From Candidatus Cloacimonadota bacterium (GTDB lineage: Bacteria; Cloacimonadota; Cloacimonadia; JGIOTU-2), in the NCBI GenBank assembly GCA_023129415.1, contig JAGMCF010000146.1:1-32174 (forward strand): a stretch of 32,174 nt of DNA, given 5' to 3'. The notes under the pieces are model-generated. The model made no database searches. It saw only the letters and a program-made list of their open reading frames with translations, and was not told the origin of the DNA. This document shows positions 24,771 through 32,107 of this stretch, piece after piece (positions within the stretch are counted from its first letter, which is position 1; every line of letters begins with the position of its first letter). The translations under genes and the position numbers were made by a program.

Positions 24771-25661
24771 ATGATAACAGACTCATCAGACACTGACAGA
24801 TGTCACCTTACTTTCCTCTCCCTGGTGCCATTTCTGCTTATTGCTTTCGGCTTGGCGTGGGGAATCTTGGCTCTATTCATTTTTCTCCCGGACAAAATGA
24901 CCGGGATATTTGGTGAATTAACCGGTCAACATCCGCTCTTCTTTTTGGCGGTGTATGCACCTGCGATTGCCGCTTTCATTGTCGTCATCTACAACGCCGG
25001 CATTGGGGGCTTACGGCGTTATCTTGGCAGGTTATTGCTCTGGCGGTGCTCTCTGTCCTGGTATGCCTTTTTAATTATCGGCATTCCGCTGATTTTTATC
25101 GGTGGGTCTGCGTTAAAAGGCAACCTTTTCACTGAACCGTTTCCGTTTTCCTCATTTCAGTCACTTATTGTGGCATTGGTATTAACGGCGATCAAAGGGC
25201 CCATAGAGGAGTTCGGCTGGCGGGGGCTGGCTCTGCCTCTGCTGCAACGGAAGTTAGCGCCCATCTGGGCCGCGCTGATTCTTGGTATTATATGGGGCTT
25301 CTGGCACCTACCTGCGTTCCTGTTGAGTGGGACGCAGCAAAGTGCCTGGTCATTCACCCCGTTTTTTTTCGGCTCCATTGCGTTAAGCGTAATCGTAACC
25401 GCATTATTTAATAAATCGCGCGGTAGCATCCTGCTCCCTGCATTGTTCCATTTTCAGTGCAACAATCCAATCTGGCCAGATGCACAACCTTATGACATAT
25501 ACCTGTTCATGGTTGTTGCTGTTCTGGTTGTCTGGTTCAACCGAAAAACAATGTTCAATAAAGAAGGTGCTATCACAGAGGTTATTCCACTGGCTGAGGG
25601 TAGTGTTAGTTTGGAAGCGATACAGGGAAAGCCTCTTGATATTTTGCACAGGAATGATTAA
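24771..25661 (+). CDS. CPBP family intramembrane glutamic endopeptidase (cassette 3)
   Basis: 296 residues, strongly hydrophobic with about eight predicted membrane spans. All CPBP/Abi motifs are present: EEFGWRG (Glu146, Glu147, Arg151), GFWHLPAF (His179), and a later LFHFQCN with the third His/Asn pair. Family members (Rce1-like) cut inside the membrane; many bacterial ones are bacteriocin-immunity or signalling proteases. AGGAG lies before the ATG. Composition is clearly more GC-rich than the flanking cassettes, so its donor differs. The serine hydrolase gene starts 6 bases after its stop, and the two form a small operon inside one cassette. Confidence 0.88.
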   Translation: MITDSSDTDRCHLTFLSLVPFLLIAFGLAWGILALFIFLPDKMTGIFGELTGQHPLFFLAVYAPAIAAFIVVIYNAGIGGLRRYLGRLLLWRCSLSWYAFLIIGIPLIFIGGSALKGNLFTEPFPFSSFQSLIVALVLTAIKGPIEEFGWRGLALPLLQRKLAPIWAALILGIIWGFWHLPAFLLSGTQQSAWSFTPFFFGSIALSVIVTALFNKSRGSILLPALFHFQCNNPIWPDAQPYDIYLFMVVAVLVVWFNRKTMFNKEGAITEVIPLAEGSVSLEAIQGKPLDILHRND

Positions 25662-25667
25662 ACTTAG

Positions 25668-26923
25668 ATGCAAACACAAGGTAAAACCATTTTTAACCGT
25701 CTTCCGGGATTAAAAATTCGAACTGTGATTCTGATCATCTTCCTGTTCCTGCTGATACTGATAGGACTTTTTTCACTACTTAAAATCTCTCAGCTGAATC
25801 AGAGTACTGTAGAGACTTCTAAACTGGCGAAAGATTTTCAATCAGCACTTGATGCCTTTCAAAAGGAGTATGGCTTCCCTGGAGCAACAGCTGCTTTTGT
25901 GTTACAGGACGGTACATCCGGTGTTGCCGCAACCGGGGTTGCTGATGTAGAAGCCGGAACACCTATGACGGCAGAGTCGCGCATGCTTTCAGCAAGTATT
26001 GGAAAAACCTTTGTTGGGGCTACAGCGGTAGCACTTGCGCGCGAGGGCGTACTGGATCTTGATATCCCTGTGTCGCGATGGCTCGGAGACCGTCGGTGGT
26101 TTTCCCGGTTGCCTAATTACGATGTAATCACTTTACGCCACCTTTTGACCCACAGTTCTGGATTGCCGGACCATGTGCATCTGGAGAGCTTTGCCACCGA
26201 GGTCTCTCACAAATGGCGCGAGAAAGACAATCCATTTCCACCTGAAGCACTGATCGAATTTGTTCTGGACCTTACACCCCTTTTCGAGGTTGGCAAGGAT
26301 TGGGCCTACACAGACACTGGGTACATACTGATCGGGCTTGTGATTGAAAAAGCCACTGGAAGAAGTTACTACAATGAGATCAAGGAGCGTTTCCTGATAC
26401 CTCTCGATCTGACATTGACCACCCCGGCTGACCGCCGTTTTCTGCCGGGGCTCACTGCTGGATACATGGCGGCAGATAACGATTTTGGGTTTCCCCGAAA
26501 AACTACCGCAGCAGATGGTGAGATGGTGTGGCATCCTGGTTTCGAATGGACTGGCGGAGGTCTGGTGAGTAATTCACTCGATCTAGCTCGCTGGGGGTCG
26601 GCGCTTTTCGGGGGGGGGATGCGATGTCTGACTCCTATCTGGACGAGATTTTGAATTCTATCCCAATTAACCCAGATACGGACGACATCCTATATGGAGC
26701 AGGGGTTGCGGTTTATCGCACAGGCCCATTTGGCCCGGTTTGCGGTCATGGCGGATGGATACCAGGGTACAGTTCCAGCCTTCGCTACTACCCAGACTAT
26801 AGGATCGCCATTGCTTTCCAGATCAACACGGATATTGGCATAGTGGATGACACAACACCAGTGATGCGTGAAATGGAAGCGCGTCTGGCAGAGATTGTCA
26901 TATCCTCTACTCGTGGCTTATGA
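25668..26923 (+). pseudogene. Class C beta-lactamase-like serine hydrolase, frameshifted at a G9 tract (cassette 3)
   Basis: The first frame (25668-26654) has a membrane anchor (ILIIFLFLLILIGLF, about 20-35) and the catalytic SxxK as SIGK (Ser110, Lys113). It also has the second motif as YTDTGY and GGGLVSNSLDLARWGSALFG. It then leaves frame in nine G's at 26610-26618. The second frame (26624-26923) supplies the expected rest: AMSDSYLDEILN and the HGGWIPGYSS motif. One extra G would join them into a ~418-residue enzyme of the usual family length. The tract may be phase-variable, a true null mutation, or a sequencing error. The product would be a periplasmic membrane-anchored hydrolase (peptidase or esterase-like). 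There is no good ribosome site, so translation probably couples to the upstream CPBP gene. Confidence 0.85.
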
Positions 26924-27305
26924 AATAACCGTTGAGGAAAGGCAGTTTAACTTTAGTGATTGTGCGTGCTGGACGATTCCGAACAATTAGTAAAAAAATA
27001 TTAAAAGAAGATGGAGAGAAGTATGCCTACATTTGAATAAATCTACATCATCTGTAATGGTAATGTGTCTTTCTTACAATAATTAATAGAAACCGGATAA
27101 AAGAAGAATAAAAGAATCGCGCAAAAAAATAAAAAATCGGGCAAACAGACCTATAACATTGCATATAAAAAATAGGCGAGATAGGAGTAAATTCAAGGTT
27201 TGTAGCCCGCTTCAACCTATGTGTAAATTGATAGTGAATTGGTACGAAATCGCTTACTTTTCATATACTTAACGTTACCTTGCATTAGAAAAACAGAAAT
27301 GAGAG
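26924..27305. other. Intercassette region with attC-like site B
   Basis: The site spans about 27149-27285. R'' ACCTATAAC is followed by GCATATAAAAAATAGGCG (about 27161-27178). This faces CGCTTACTTTTCATATAC (about 27251-27268): 14 of 18 positions match, the rest being transitions that can pair as G-T. A ~70-base loop lies between. The right core is AACG^TTACCTTGC with the cut before 27275. The length (~135 bases) fits long attC sites. No gene is seen in 26924-27148. Confidence 0.7.
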
Positions 27306-28052
27306 ATGAAAATAATAGACGTTATAAAGCCAAAGTTTAACCCAAATCAAAATACTTTTATAGCATTTGGATTAGGGATATTATCAATATTGTTTAGTGT
27401 ATTACTGAATTATTTCCCAACAAATTGGGCACATTGGGTATTTAGAATTATTTTTCAGATTAGCATTATCGGAATTATTATTCCTATCTACATAATGACT
27501 AAAAATGATGAACTGAAAGAAGCAGGTTTACGCTTTAATAAACCATTCATATACATATTGATTAGTATAGGAATTGCCGGATTATTATTACTTCAATTTT
27601 GGACTGAAAACAATGCACTGTTTTCTCAATTTTCAAAACAATCATTTAAACCGGCATCTTATATTGTAGTAGCGAATATTTATGAAGTTATTTTCTTTGC
27701 TGTATTTTTAAGGTACAGTTTTGAAAAAGCCTTTGGAATTATACCTGCCATAATCCTTTCTGCTTTGTTTTATAGTCTTCATCACGCAGGGTTTCAACCT
27801 GAATTTATAAAGCTATTTTTTGTAGGATTGGTATTTATCTCAATTTTTAGAATTGCAAATCATTGGTTGATATGTTTTCCGTTTTGGTGGATTGGGGGAA
27901 CTGTTGATGTTTTGACGAAAGCAAAGGATATTTCTGACTTATCCGGATTGGATTGGTGGAAAAGCATTTTTATGCTAACCATAATAATTGCATCCTTGCT
28001 TTATTTCGGAATTGGAACAAAAAAATATAAAACAGATAAAATTCGAGAATGA
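27306..28052 (+). CDS. CPBP-like membrane protein with degenerate first motif (cassette 4)
   Basis: 248 residues, about seven or eight membrane segments, beginning with a short cytoplasmic lead. The layout agrees with CPBP intramembrane proteases. The first motif, normally EExxxR, reads YEVIFFAVFLR (Glu127, then Val in place of the second Glu, Arg136 displaced). The second is FYSLHHAGF (His159/His160). Activity may therefore be altered or lost. It is the only gene of its cassette. The composition is AT-rich, unlike the CPBP gene at 24771, so the two are independent acquisitions. A GAGAG sits just before the ATG. It could alternatively be a generic hypothetical membrane protein. Confidence 0.65.
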   Translation: MKIIDVIKPKFNPNQNTFIAFGLGILSILFSVLLNYFPTNWAHWVFRIIFQISIIGIIIPIYIMTKNDELKEAGLRFNKPFIYILISIGIAGLLLLQFWTENNALFSQFSKQSFKPASYIVVANIYEVIFFAVFLRYSFEKAFGIIPAIILSALFYSLHHAGFQPEFIKLFFVGLVFISIFRIANHWLICFPFWWIGGTVDVLTKAKDISDLSGLDWWKSIFMLTIIIASLLYFGIGTKKYKTDKIRE

Positions 28053-28065
28053 TAATAATTAAAAC

Positions 28066-28206
28066 GCAAGGTAACAATGTATATTGTTTATGGCGGGTGA
28101 AGTGCTAAATATGAGCGAATTAGTAACAGCTGAACTTCGGTGTAAGTTGAAAGATTTTAGCTTCTAAAACCGCCACAAAACCATATACCAACCGTTGTAG
28201 GGCATT
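28066..28206 (+). other. attC-like site C
   Basis: R'' GCAAGGTAAC (28066-28075) is the perfect complement of its cassette's start at 27275. The stem GTATATTGTTTATGGCGG faces CCGCCACAAAACCATATAC (about 28168-28188) with few mismatches and a ~75-base loop. The right core is CCG^TTGTAGGGCATT with the cut before 28195. This is the most convincing long attC-like structure in the window. Confidence 0.75.
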
Positions 28207-28239
28207 TCCCAAATTAAAGAAACAGATATTAAAAATGAT

Positions 28240-29190
28240 ATGAATACAGAATTTATAAGCAAAGCCAAAGCCGGTTTATTAATTAAAATTCTCGGCATAC
28301 TTCAATTAGCAATTGGTTTGTTTTCACTTGGAATTGCCCCCTTAGAAATATATAGTTTTTACTTATTCTCAGAGGGTGGAAGATTTTACTATGATGGATT
28401 TGGAGTAGGTTCATTTTTATATGGATTAATCTTTGCTCAAATAATTGGTTACTATTTCATTGCATTTATATTTATCACAATAGGATATGGACATTTAAAA
28501 TTAAAAGACTGGGCATTAAAATTGTCAAAAAGTTGTATCTGGTTTTGGATAATATTTGGATTGCCAATTATGATGTTTTTTTTGCCCTTGTTATCAATGA
28601 AGGAAATTGAGGTTAAATATCCAATCTTTTTTTCAGCATTTATTATATTATTATTTATTGTTATAATTCCGGGATTGCTACTTTCTTTTTATAATCAGAA
28701 GAATGTTAAGGAATTATTTAAAAATAAAAATTATTCTGATGCTGAAATTCGAAATATACCAATGAATGGTTACTTATTACTTCTGGTATATATCCTTTAC
28801 ATTATGATATTCCATATTATGCTATTTTATAAGGGAATATTTCCTTTTTTTGGTACGTTCTTAATTGATTTTAAAGGTCTTCTTTTTTATGATTTATGTA
28901 TTTTACTCATGTTTCTATTAATATATGGATTACTTAAAAGAAAATTCTGGACATGGATATTATCAATAACATTTTTCATTGTAATGAGCATATCAACCAT
29001 TACGACTTTGATTAACTATCAATATATTAACATCATTGAATTATTAGATTTTCCTAAATTAGAAAAGGACATTTTTATGAAATTACCTCTAAAGTCATCA
29101 TATATAATAATGGCAATAGTTGGAATATTATTACTTACGATTATTTTGATTATCAAAACAAAAAACTATTATATTAAAGAACGAAAATAA
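28240..29190 (+). CDS. Multi-pass membrane protein, unknown function (cassette 5)
   Basis: 316 residues, with seven to nine hydrophobic segments separated by short charged loops. It opens with KAKAGLLIKILGILQLAIGLFSLG, and a later span is GYLLLLVYILYIMIFHIMLFY. I recognise no family or catalytic motif. There is no signal peptidase site. The start has no strong ribosome site. It is first of three genes that share one cassette; the next ATG follows after 10 bases, so they are likely co-transcribed. The very AT-rich composition resembles its cassette partners. Confidence 0.6.
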   Translation: MNTEFISKAKAGLLIKILGILQLAIGLFSLGIAPLEIYSFYLFSEGGRFYYDGFGVGSFLYGLIFAQIIGYYFIAFIFITIGYGHLKLKDWALKLSKSCIWFWIIFGLPIMMFFLPLLSMKEIEVKYPIFFSAFIILLFIVIIPGLLLSFYNQKNVKELFKNKNYSDAEIRNIPMNGYLLLLVYILYIMIFHIMLFYKGIFPFFGTFLIDFKGLLFYDLCILLMFLLIYGLLKRKFWTWILSITFFIVMSISTITTLINYQYINIIELLDFPKLEKDIFMKLPLKSSYIIMAIVGILLLTIILIIKTKNYYIKERK

Positions 29191-29200
29191 ATCATATAAA

Positions 29201-29656
29201 ATGATTAAAACAATGAAAATAAAAAAAGTTCTTCTGGTAGGTTTTATTTCAGGTCTTATTATGGGTATTGCATTGTTTTTAAGCGGTGCTATTGCATCAA
29301 GGATAGTCTATGGTCCACAAATGGTTCCGGAAGGTAAGTTTGAACCTGATCAGATTAATGCCTTTTATTTCTTTTGGACCAAATTAGTTATTGGTGGTTT
29401 TTTTGGTATTATATTTACTTTAATATACTCGAGATTAGTAAGGTATATGAATTTTGCAGGCGCTCTTAAAGGTTTGTTATTTGGTTTTCTACTGTGGTTA
29501 ATTATTTCGCTTTGGGATATTTCTCATCCTTTAATGTACGAATCTGTCGCAACTAAAAACCAATTATTCTGGAATATCTATACTCTTGGCGGCTTTTTGG
29601 CTTATGGCGCTGTTGTTGGTTTTATTTTTAAAAAATGGATTAAAGAAAAATGTTAG
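29201..29656 (+). CDS. Four-TM membrane protein, unknown function (cassette 5)
   Basis: 151 residues. Four membrane spans are visible: VLLVGFISGLIMGIALFLSG, the TKLVIGGFFGIIFTLIYS segment, ALKGLLFGFLLWLIISLW and TLGGFLAYGAVVGFIF. The first span carries a GxxxG-like face. This looks like the small DUF-type 'YagU-like' membrane proteins, but I cannot assign it. A restart at the second Met (29213, MKIKKV) is possible; neither start has a clear ribosome site. It lies 10 bases after the previous gene and 29 before the SRPBCC gene. Confidence 0.6.
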   Translation: MIKTMKIKKVLLVGFISGLIMGIALFLSGAIASRIVYGPQMVPEGKFEPDQINAFYFFWTKLVIGGFFGIIFTLIYSRLVRYMNFAGALKGLLFGFLLWLIISLWDISHPLMYESVATKNQLFWNIYTLGGFLAYGAVVGFIFKKWIKEKC

Positions 29657-29685
29657 CAGATATTAAATTTTAAAAAGGAAAAGAT

Positions 29686-30159
29686 ATGAAATTATTTAAA
29701 CCAATAATCCTAACTGACTCAATAGAAATAAAAACAACACCTGAAAAAATTTGGGAATTTTTTATTAATCTTGAAAAGAATTATAGATCCTGGCATCCCC
29801 AAGACCATGTTGAATTCAGATGGACAAAAGGAAAACCAATGGAATCGGGTTCCGGTTGGTACGGTAAAGAAATAGTTAGGGGAAAAGTATTTGAATTAAA
29901 GGGAACTGTTGGAGAAGTTATTCCAAACAGAAAAATTGTTTTCAAATATTCATTTCCTGTATCATTCGTTGCTCCTTGGTTTGAATGGTCAATAGAACCT
30001 AAAAGTTCGATATCTGTTTTTACAGCCAGAAGCTATTTAAGAGCCGGTGAATTTTATCTAAAATATTTTAAAAAAGAAATGGAGCCTAAACTTGAAATGC
30101 ATTACCATCATGTAAAGGAAGAGGGAGAAAATCTAAAAAAAATATTAGAAAGCTTGTAG
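29686..30159 (+). CDS. SRPBCC family (START-like) protein (cassette 5)
   Basis: 157 residues. The SRPBCC/polyketide-cyclase fold is read from SIEIKTTPEKIWEFFINLEKNYRSWHP near the N-terminus (helix-grip entry, with WHP after the first helices). The middle has GTVGEVIPNRKIVFKYSFP, and the closing helix is YHHVKEEGENLKKILE. The family binds hydrophobic ligands in a deep cavity; no substrate can be named. AAAGGAAAAG sits 3-9 bases before the ATG. It is the last gene of a three-gene cassette. SRPBCC proteins are a recurring type in integron cassettes. Confidence 0.8.
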   Translation: MKLFKPIILTDSIEIKTTPEKIWEFFINLEKNYRSWHPQDHVEFRWTKGKPMESGSGWYGKEIVRGKVFELKGTVGEVIPNRKIVFKYSFPVSFVAPWFEWSIEPKSSISVFTARSYLRAGEFYLKYFKKEMEPKLEMHYHHVKEEGENLKKILESL

Positions 30160-30176
30160 TATTTGAAACAGATAAT

Positions 30177-30240
30177 AATGCCCTACAACAATCCCGAAGT
30201 TTCGGGATAAAAAATAGGCGAAAGGCGAGTTGCGTTTCAG
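30177..30240 (+). other. attC-like site D, short, with a palindrome in place of the usual stem
   Basis: R'' AATGCCCTACAAC (30177-30189) complements its cassette's start at 28195 over all 12 bases. Instead of an attC stem there is the TCCCGAAGTTTCGGGA hairpin (30192-30207), followed by ATAAAAAATAGGCGA, a string also found in site B. The right end TAGGCGAAAGGCGAGTTGCG (from 30215) pairs with 31995-32014. The crossover is therefore near 30215 or 30229. Confidence 0.55.
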
Positions 30241-30262
30241 GGGAAATATCTAATTGGAAGTA

Positions 30263-31972
30263 ATGAAAATGATAATAAAAGATATTCCTACTCGGTCTGT
30301 AATATTAGTTATATTAGGATTGTGTGCATTTCACTTGTTTTTTTTACTTAGGTTTTTTGCTCCTGCTATTTCTACCCCCGATGCACAAGGATATTTTACA
30401 CAGGGAAAAATAATTGCAACACATGGACAAACTTTTTTTATACCAGAAAACAATCTTCAATACATTGGTCCCCATTGGCACAGCCATGATGGACAGAAAT
30501 ATTATACAACTTTCCCGCCTGGATTCCCCTTTCTAATAGCTATCGCTTATAAACTATTTGGAGCAAATTCGACTTTCTTGATAAATCTGATATTGGCGTC
30601 AATCAGTCTGTTGATTTTTTTCTTTCTATGTAAAAATTGGCTTTCAAATAATTGGTCTTTGGCGGCAACATTTTTCCTTGCAATAAACCCTTTCTACAAC
30701 GAACACGCATTATTTGGCGATTCGCATACTTCATTAATCTTCTTTTTTCTCATAGCTTTGCTATTCTTAATAAAAGCAATTAAGACAGACAATTATGTTT
30801 ATGCAATTATCTCAGGAGTAGCAATAGGTATAGTTCCCACAATTCGTTATGCGGAATTTGTTCTCTGTATTGTTTTTGGTGCATACATTTTTTGGCTATT
30901 TTATACAAAGAAAATATCTCTAAGAACATGTATTTCATTTGTCATTGGTATATTAATACCTCTTATTCCGTTAGCCATGCGAAATCATATAGCGTTTGGT
31001 AAATTTTGGATAACAAGTTATAGTTTGGCCAATACTCAGGCATTATTCGGTATCAATTATTTAATTGAGCATTTCATCCCATTTCTTGTAATGCTTGCAA
31101 CTGCTGGGATGGGAGTATTGTTATTGTTTAGTATTGGCGGTTTCATCAAGCTTTTAAAAAACTCAGATACTAAGTCTATTGCCGTTTATTTTCTATCATC
31201 TGTAGTGATACTGACATTCACTTATATGGCTTATTCCTGGTCGCCCGATCCACAATCAATGCGATTTCTACTGCCGACTTTTCCAGTTTACACTTTGGTG
31301 TCAGTTTACTTTATTAGCCATTTAAAGAGAAAATATCAAATTGCTTTTCTATCAATTGCTCTTCTTGCTTCATTACCTTGGGGAGTGCTTGGTTCCTTAC
31401 GGGCTGTAAAACCTTTGTATGTGCGGAATAGCGTTCTAGCAGATATAACAAAGGCTGTTGAAAGAAATACAGAAGCTGGGAGCATCATTATTACCTATGA
31501 AGGGATTTGTCAAAATCTTGATTTATATGACAAATGGAAACTTATTGATATTTCAATACTTTCAAAAGCAGATGCTCTGACAGGCAAAAGGCCAATGAAA
31601 CCAATGAGAAATGAATATGCATCAAAAGTTTACAACTCATTGCATGGAAACGAGTTTAAGAACCAATTAATCGAAGATTTAAACCAATGGTCAGGTAAAA
31701 AGATTTTCATGATTGCATACGAAAATGAAATTGAAATGGTAAACAAATTAATTGGTGATAGGTTTAATATTGATAAAAAGAGTTCCATTGAAATATCCAA
31801 TCTCCCAGCATTAGAATTTATACTTAACAGGAGAGCACGGAGAATACCCCACCGCCCCAGAATCAAACCGCCAGCAGGGCCAAATCGACACGGATCCGTA
31901 GGTCCTAACCAAATATTTGACTTTGAAATAAGAAAGGAACCTTTGATAATTGTTGAATTGACAGTGAAATAA
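30263..31972 (+). CDS. GT39/ArnT-like membrane glycosyltransferase (cassette 6)
   Basis: About 570 residues with ten or more membrane spans. The first lumenal loop carries TPDAQGYFTQGK, with the acidic residue expected of GT-C enzymes (GT39/PMT_2), and TTFPPGFPFLIAIAYKLFG, a family hallmark. Such enzymes use polyprenyl-phosphate sugars to modify lipids or proteins on the periplasmic face. The TTG at 30254 in the track is less likely than ATG 30263 or 30269; GGAAG at 30257 spaces best for 30269. The C-terminus contains an abrupt Arg/Pro/Gly-rich, GC-rich insert (about 31828-31912, PRIKPPAGPNRHGSVGPNQ). It reads like a repeat inserted in frame. It is the only gene of its cassette. Confidence 0.8.
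   Translation: MKMIIKDIPTRSVILVILGLCAFHLFFLLRFFAPAISTPDAQGYFTQGKIIATHGQTFFIPENNLQYIGPHWHSHDGQKYYTTFPPGFPFLIAIAYKLFGANSTFLINLILASISLLIFFFLCKNWLSNNWSLAATFFLAINPFYNEHALFGDSHTSLIFFFLIALLFLIKAIKTDNYVYAIISGVAIGIVPTIRYAEFVLCIVFGAYIFWLFYTKKISLRTCISFVIGILIPLIPLAMRNHIAFGKFWITSYSLANTQALFGINYLIEHFIPFLVMLATAGMGVLLLFSIGGFIKLLKNSDTKSIAVYFLSSVVILTFTYMAYSWSPDPQSMRFLLPTFPVYTLVSVYFISHLKRKYQIAFLSIALLASLPWGVLGSLRAVKPLYVRNSVLADITKAVERNTEAGSIIITYEGICQNLDLYDKWKLIDISILSKADALTGKRPMKPMRNEYASKVYNSLHGNEFKNQLIEDLNQWSGKKIFMIAYENEIEMVNKLIGDRFNIDKKSSIEISNLPALEFILNRRARRIPHRPRIKPPAGPNRHGSVGPNQIFDFEIRKEPLIIVELTVK
31828..31912. repeat. GC-rich in-frame insertion in the glycosyltransferase gene
   Basis: About 85 bases, far richer in G+C than the surrounding gene, containing ACGGATCCGT (31890-31899) as a perfect palindrome. 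It encodes a Pro/Arg/Gly-rich peptide between two ordinary-looking segments (LPALEFILN and IFDFEIRKE). No stop is introduced. It has the character of palindromic elements that insert within genes, as known in Rickettsia, though the sequence differs. Confidence 0.45.
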
Positions 31973-31992
31973 AATGACACACAATATTGCAT

Positions 31993-32090
31993 AACGCAAC
32001 TCGCCCATCGCCTAACAACGTGTTTGCGACGCTTCACTAAATCCCGATAAGTCGGCACTTCGCAAACACGCAAAACGTTATGTGAAATGC
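31993..32090 (+). other. attC-like site E
   Basis: AACGCAACTCGCCCATCGCC..TAAC (31993-32015) complements the left end of its cassette near 30215. The stem CGTGTTTGCG (32019-32028) / CGCAAACACG (32061-32070) is perfect. The loop contains TCCCGATAAGTCGGCA. The right core is AACG^TTATGTGAAATGC with the cut before 32078, opening a further cassette that leaves the window. Confidence 0.75.
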
Positions 32091-32107
32091 TCTGAGTATG
32101 TAATAAT

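Larger units (their letters stand above)
22539..32077 (+). mobile_element. Integron-type gene-cassette array (six complete cassettes, no integrase in window)
   Basis: Six segments in a row begin at a (G/A)^TT core and end with the reverse complement of their own first bases followed by AAC and a stem-loop. (1) 22539-23090. (2) 23091-24579: TTAGGCACAT answered by ATGTGCCTAAC. (3) 24580-27274: TTATAGG by CCTATAAC. (4) 27275-28194: TTACCTTGC by GCAAGGTAAC. (5) 28195-~30215: TTGTAGGGCATT by AATGCCCTACAAC. (6) ~30215-32077: a 22-base pair with 20 matches. A seventh cassette starts at 32078. Matching cassette ends of this kind follow from excision at attC R' by an integron integrase. All genes inside are + strand, and coding content is unrelated from cassette to cassette. 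No IntI gene is present, so it is a CALIN-like cluster or the distal part of a larger integron. Confidence 0.75.

Noticed and set aside
31630-32073. 147-aa and 65-aa - strand ORFs at the end of the window
   Set aside because: Both are antisense to the glycosyltransferase gene and its in-frame repeat; no independent evidence.
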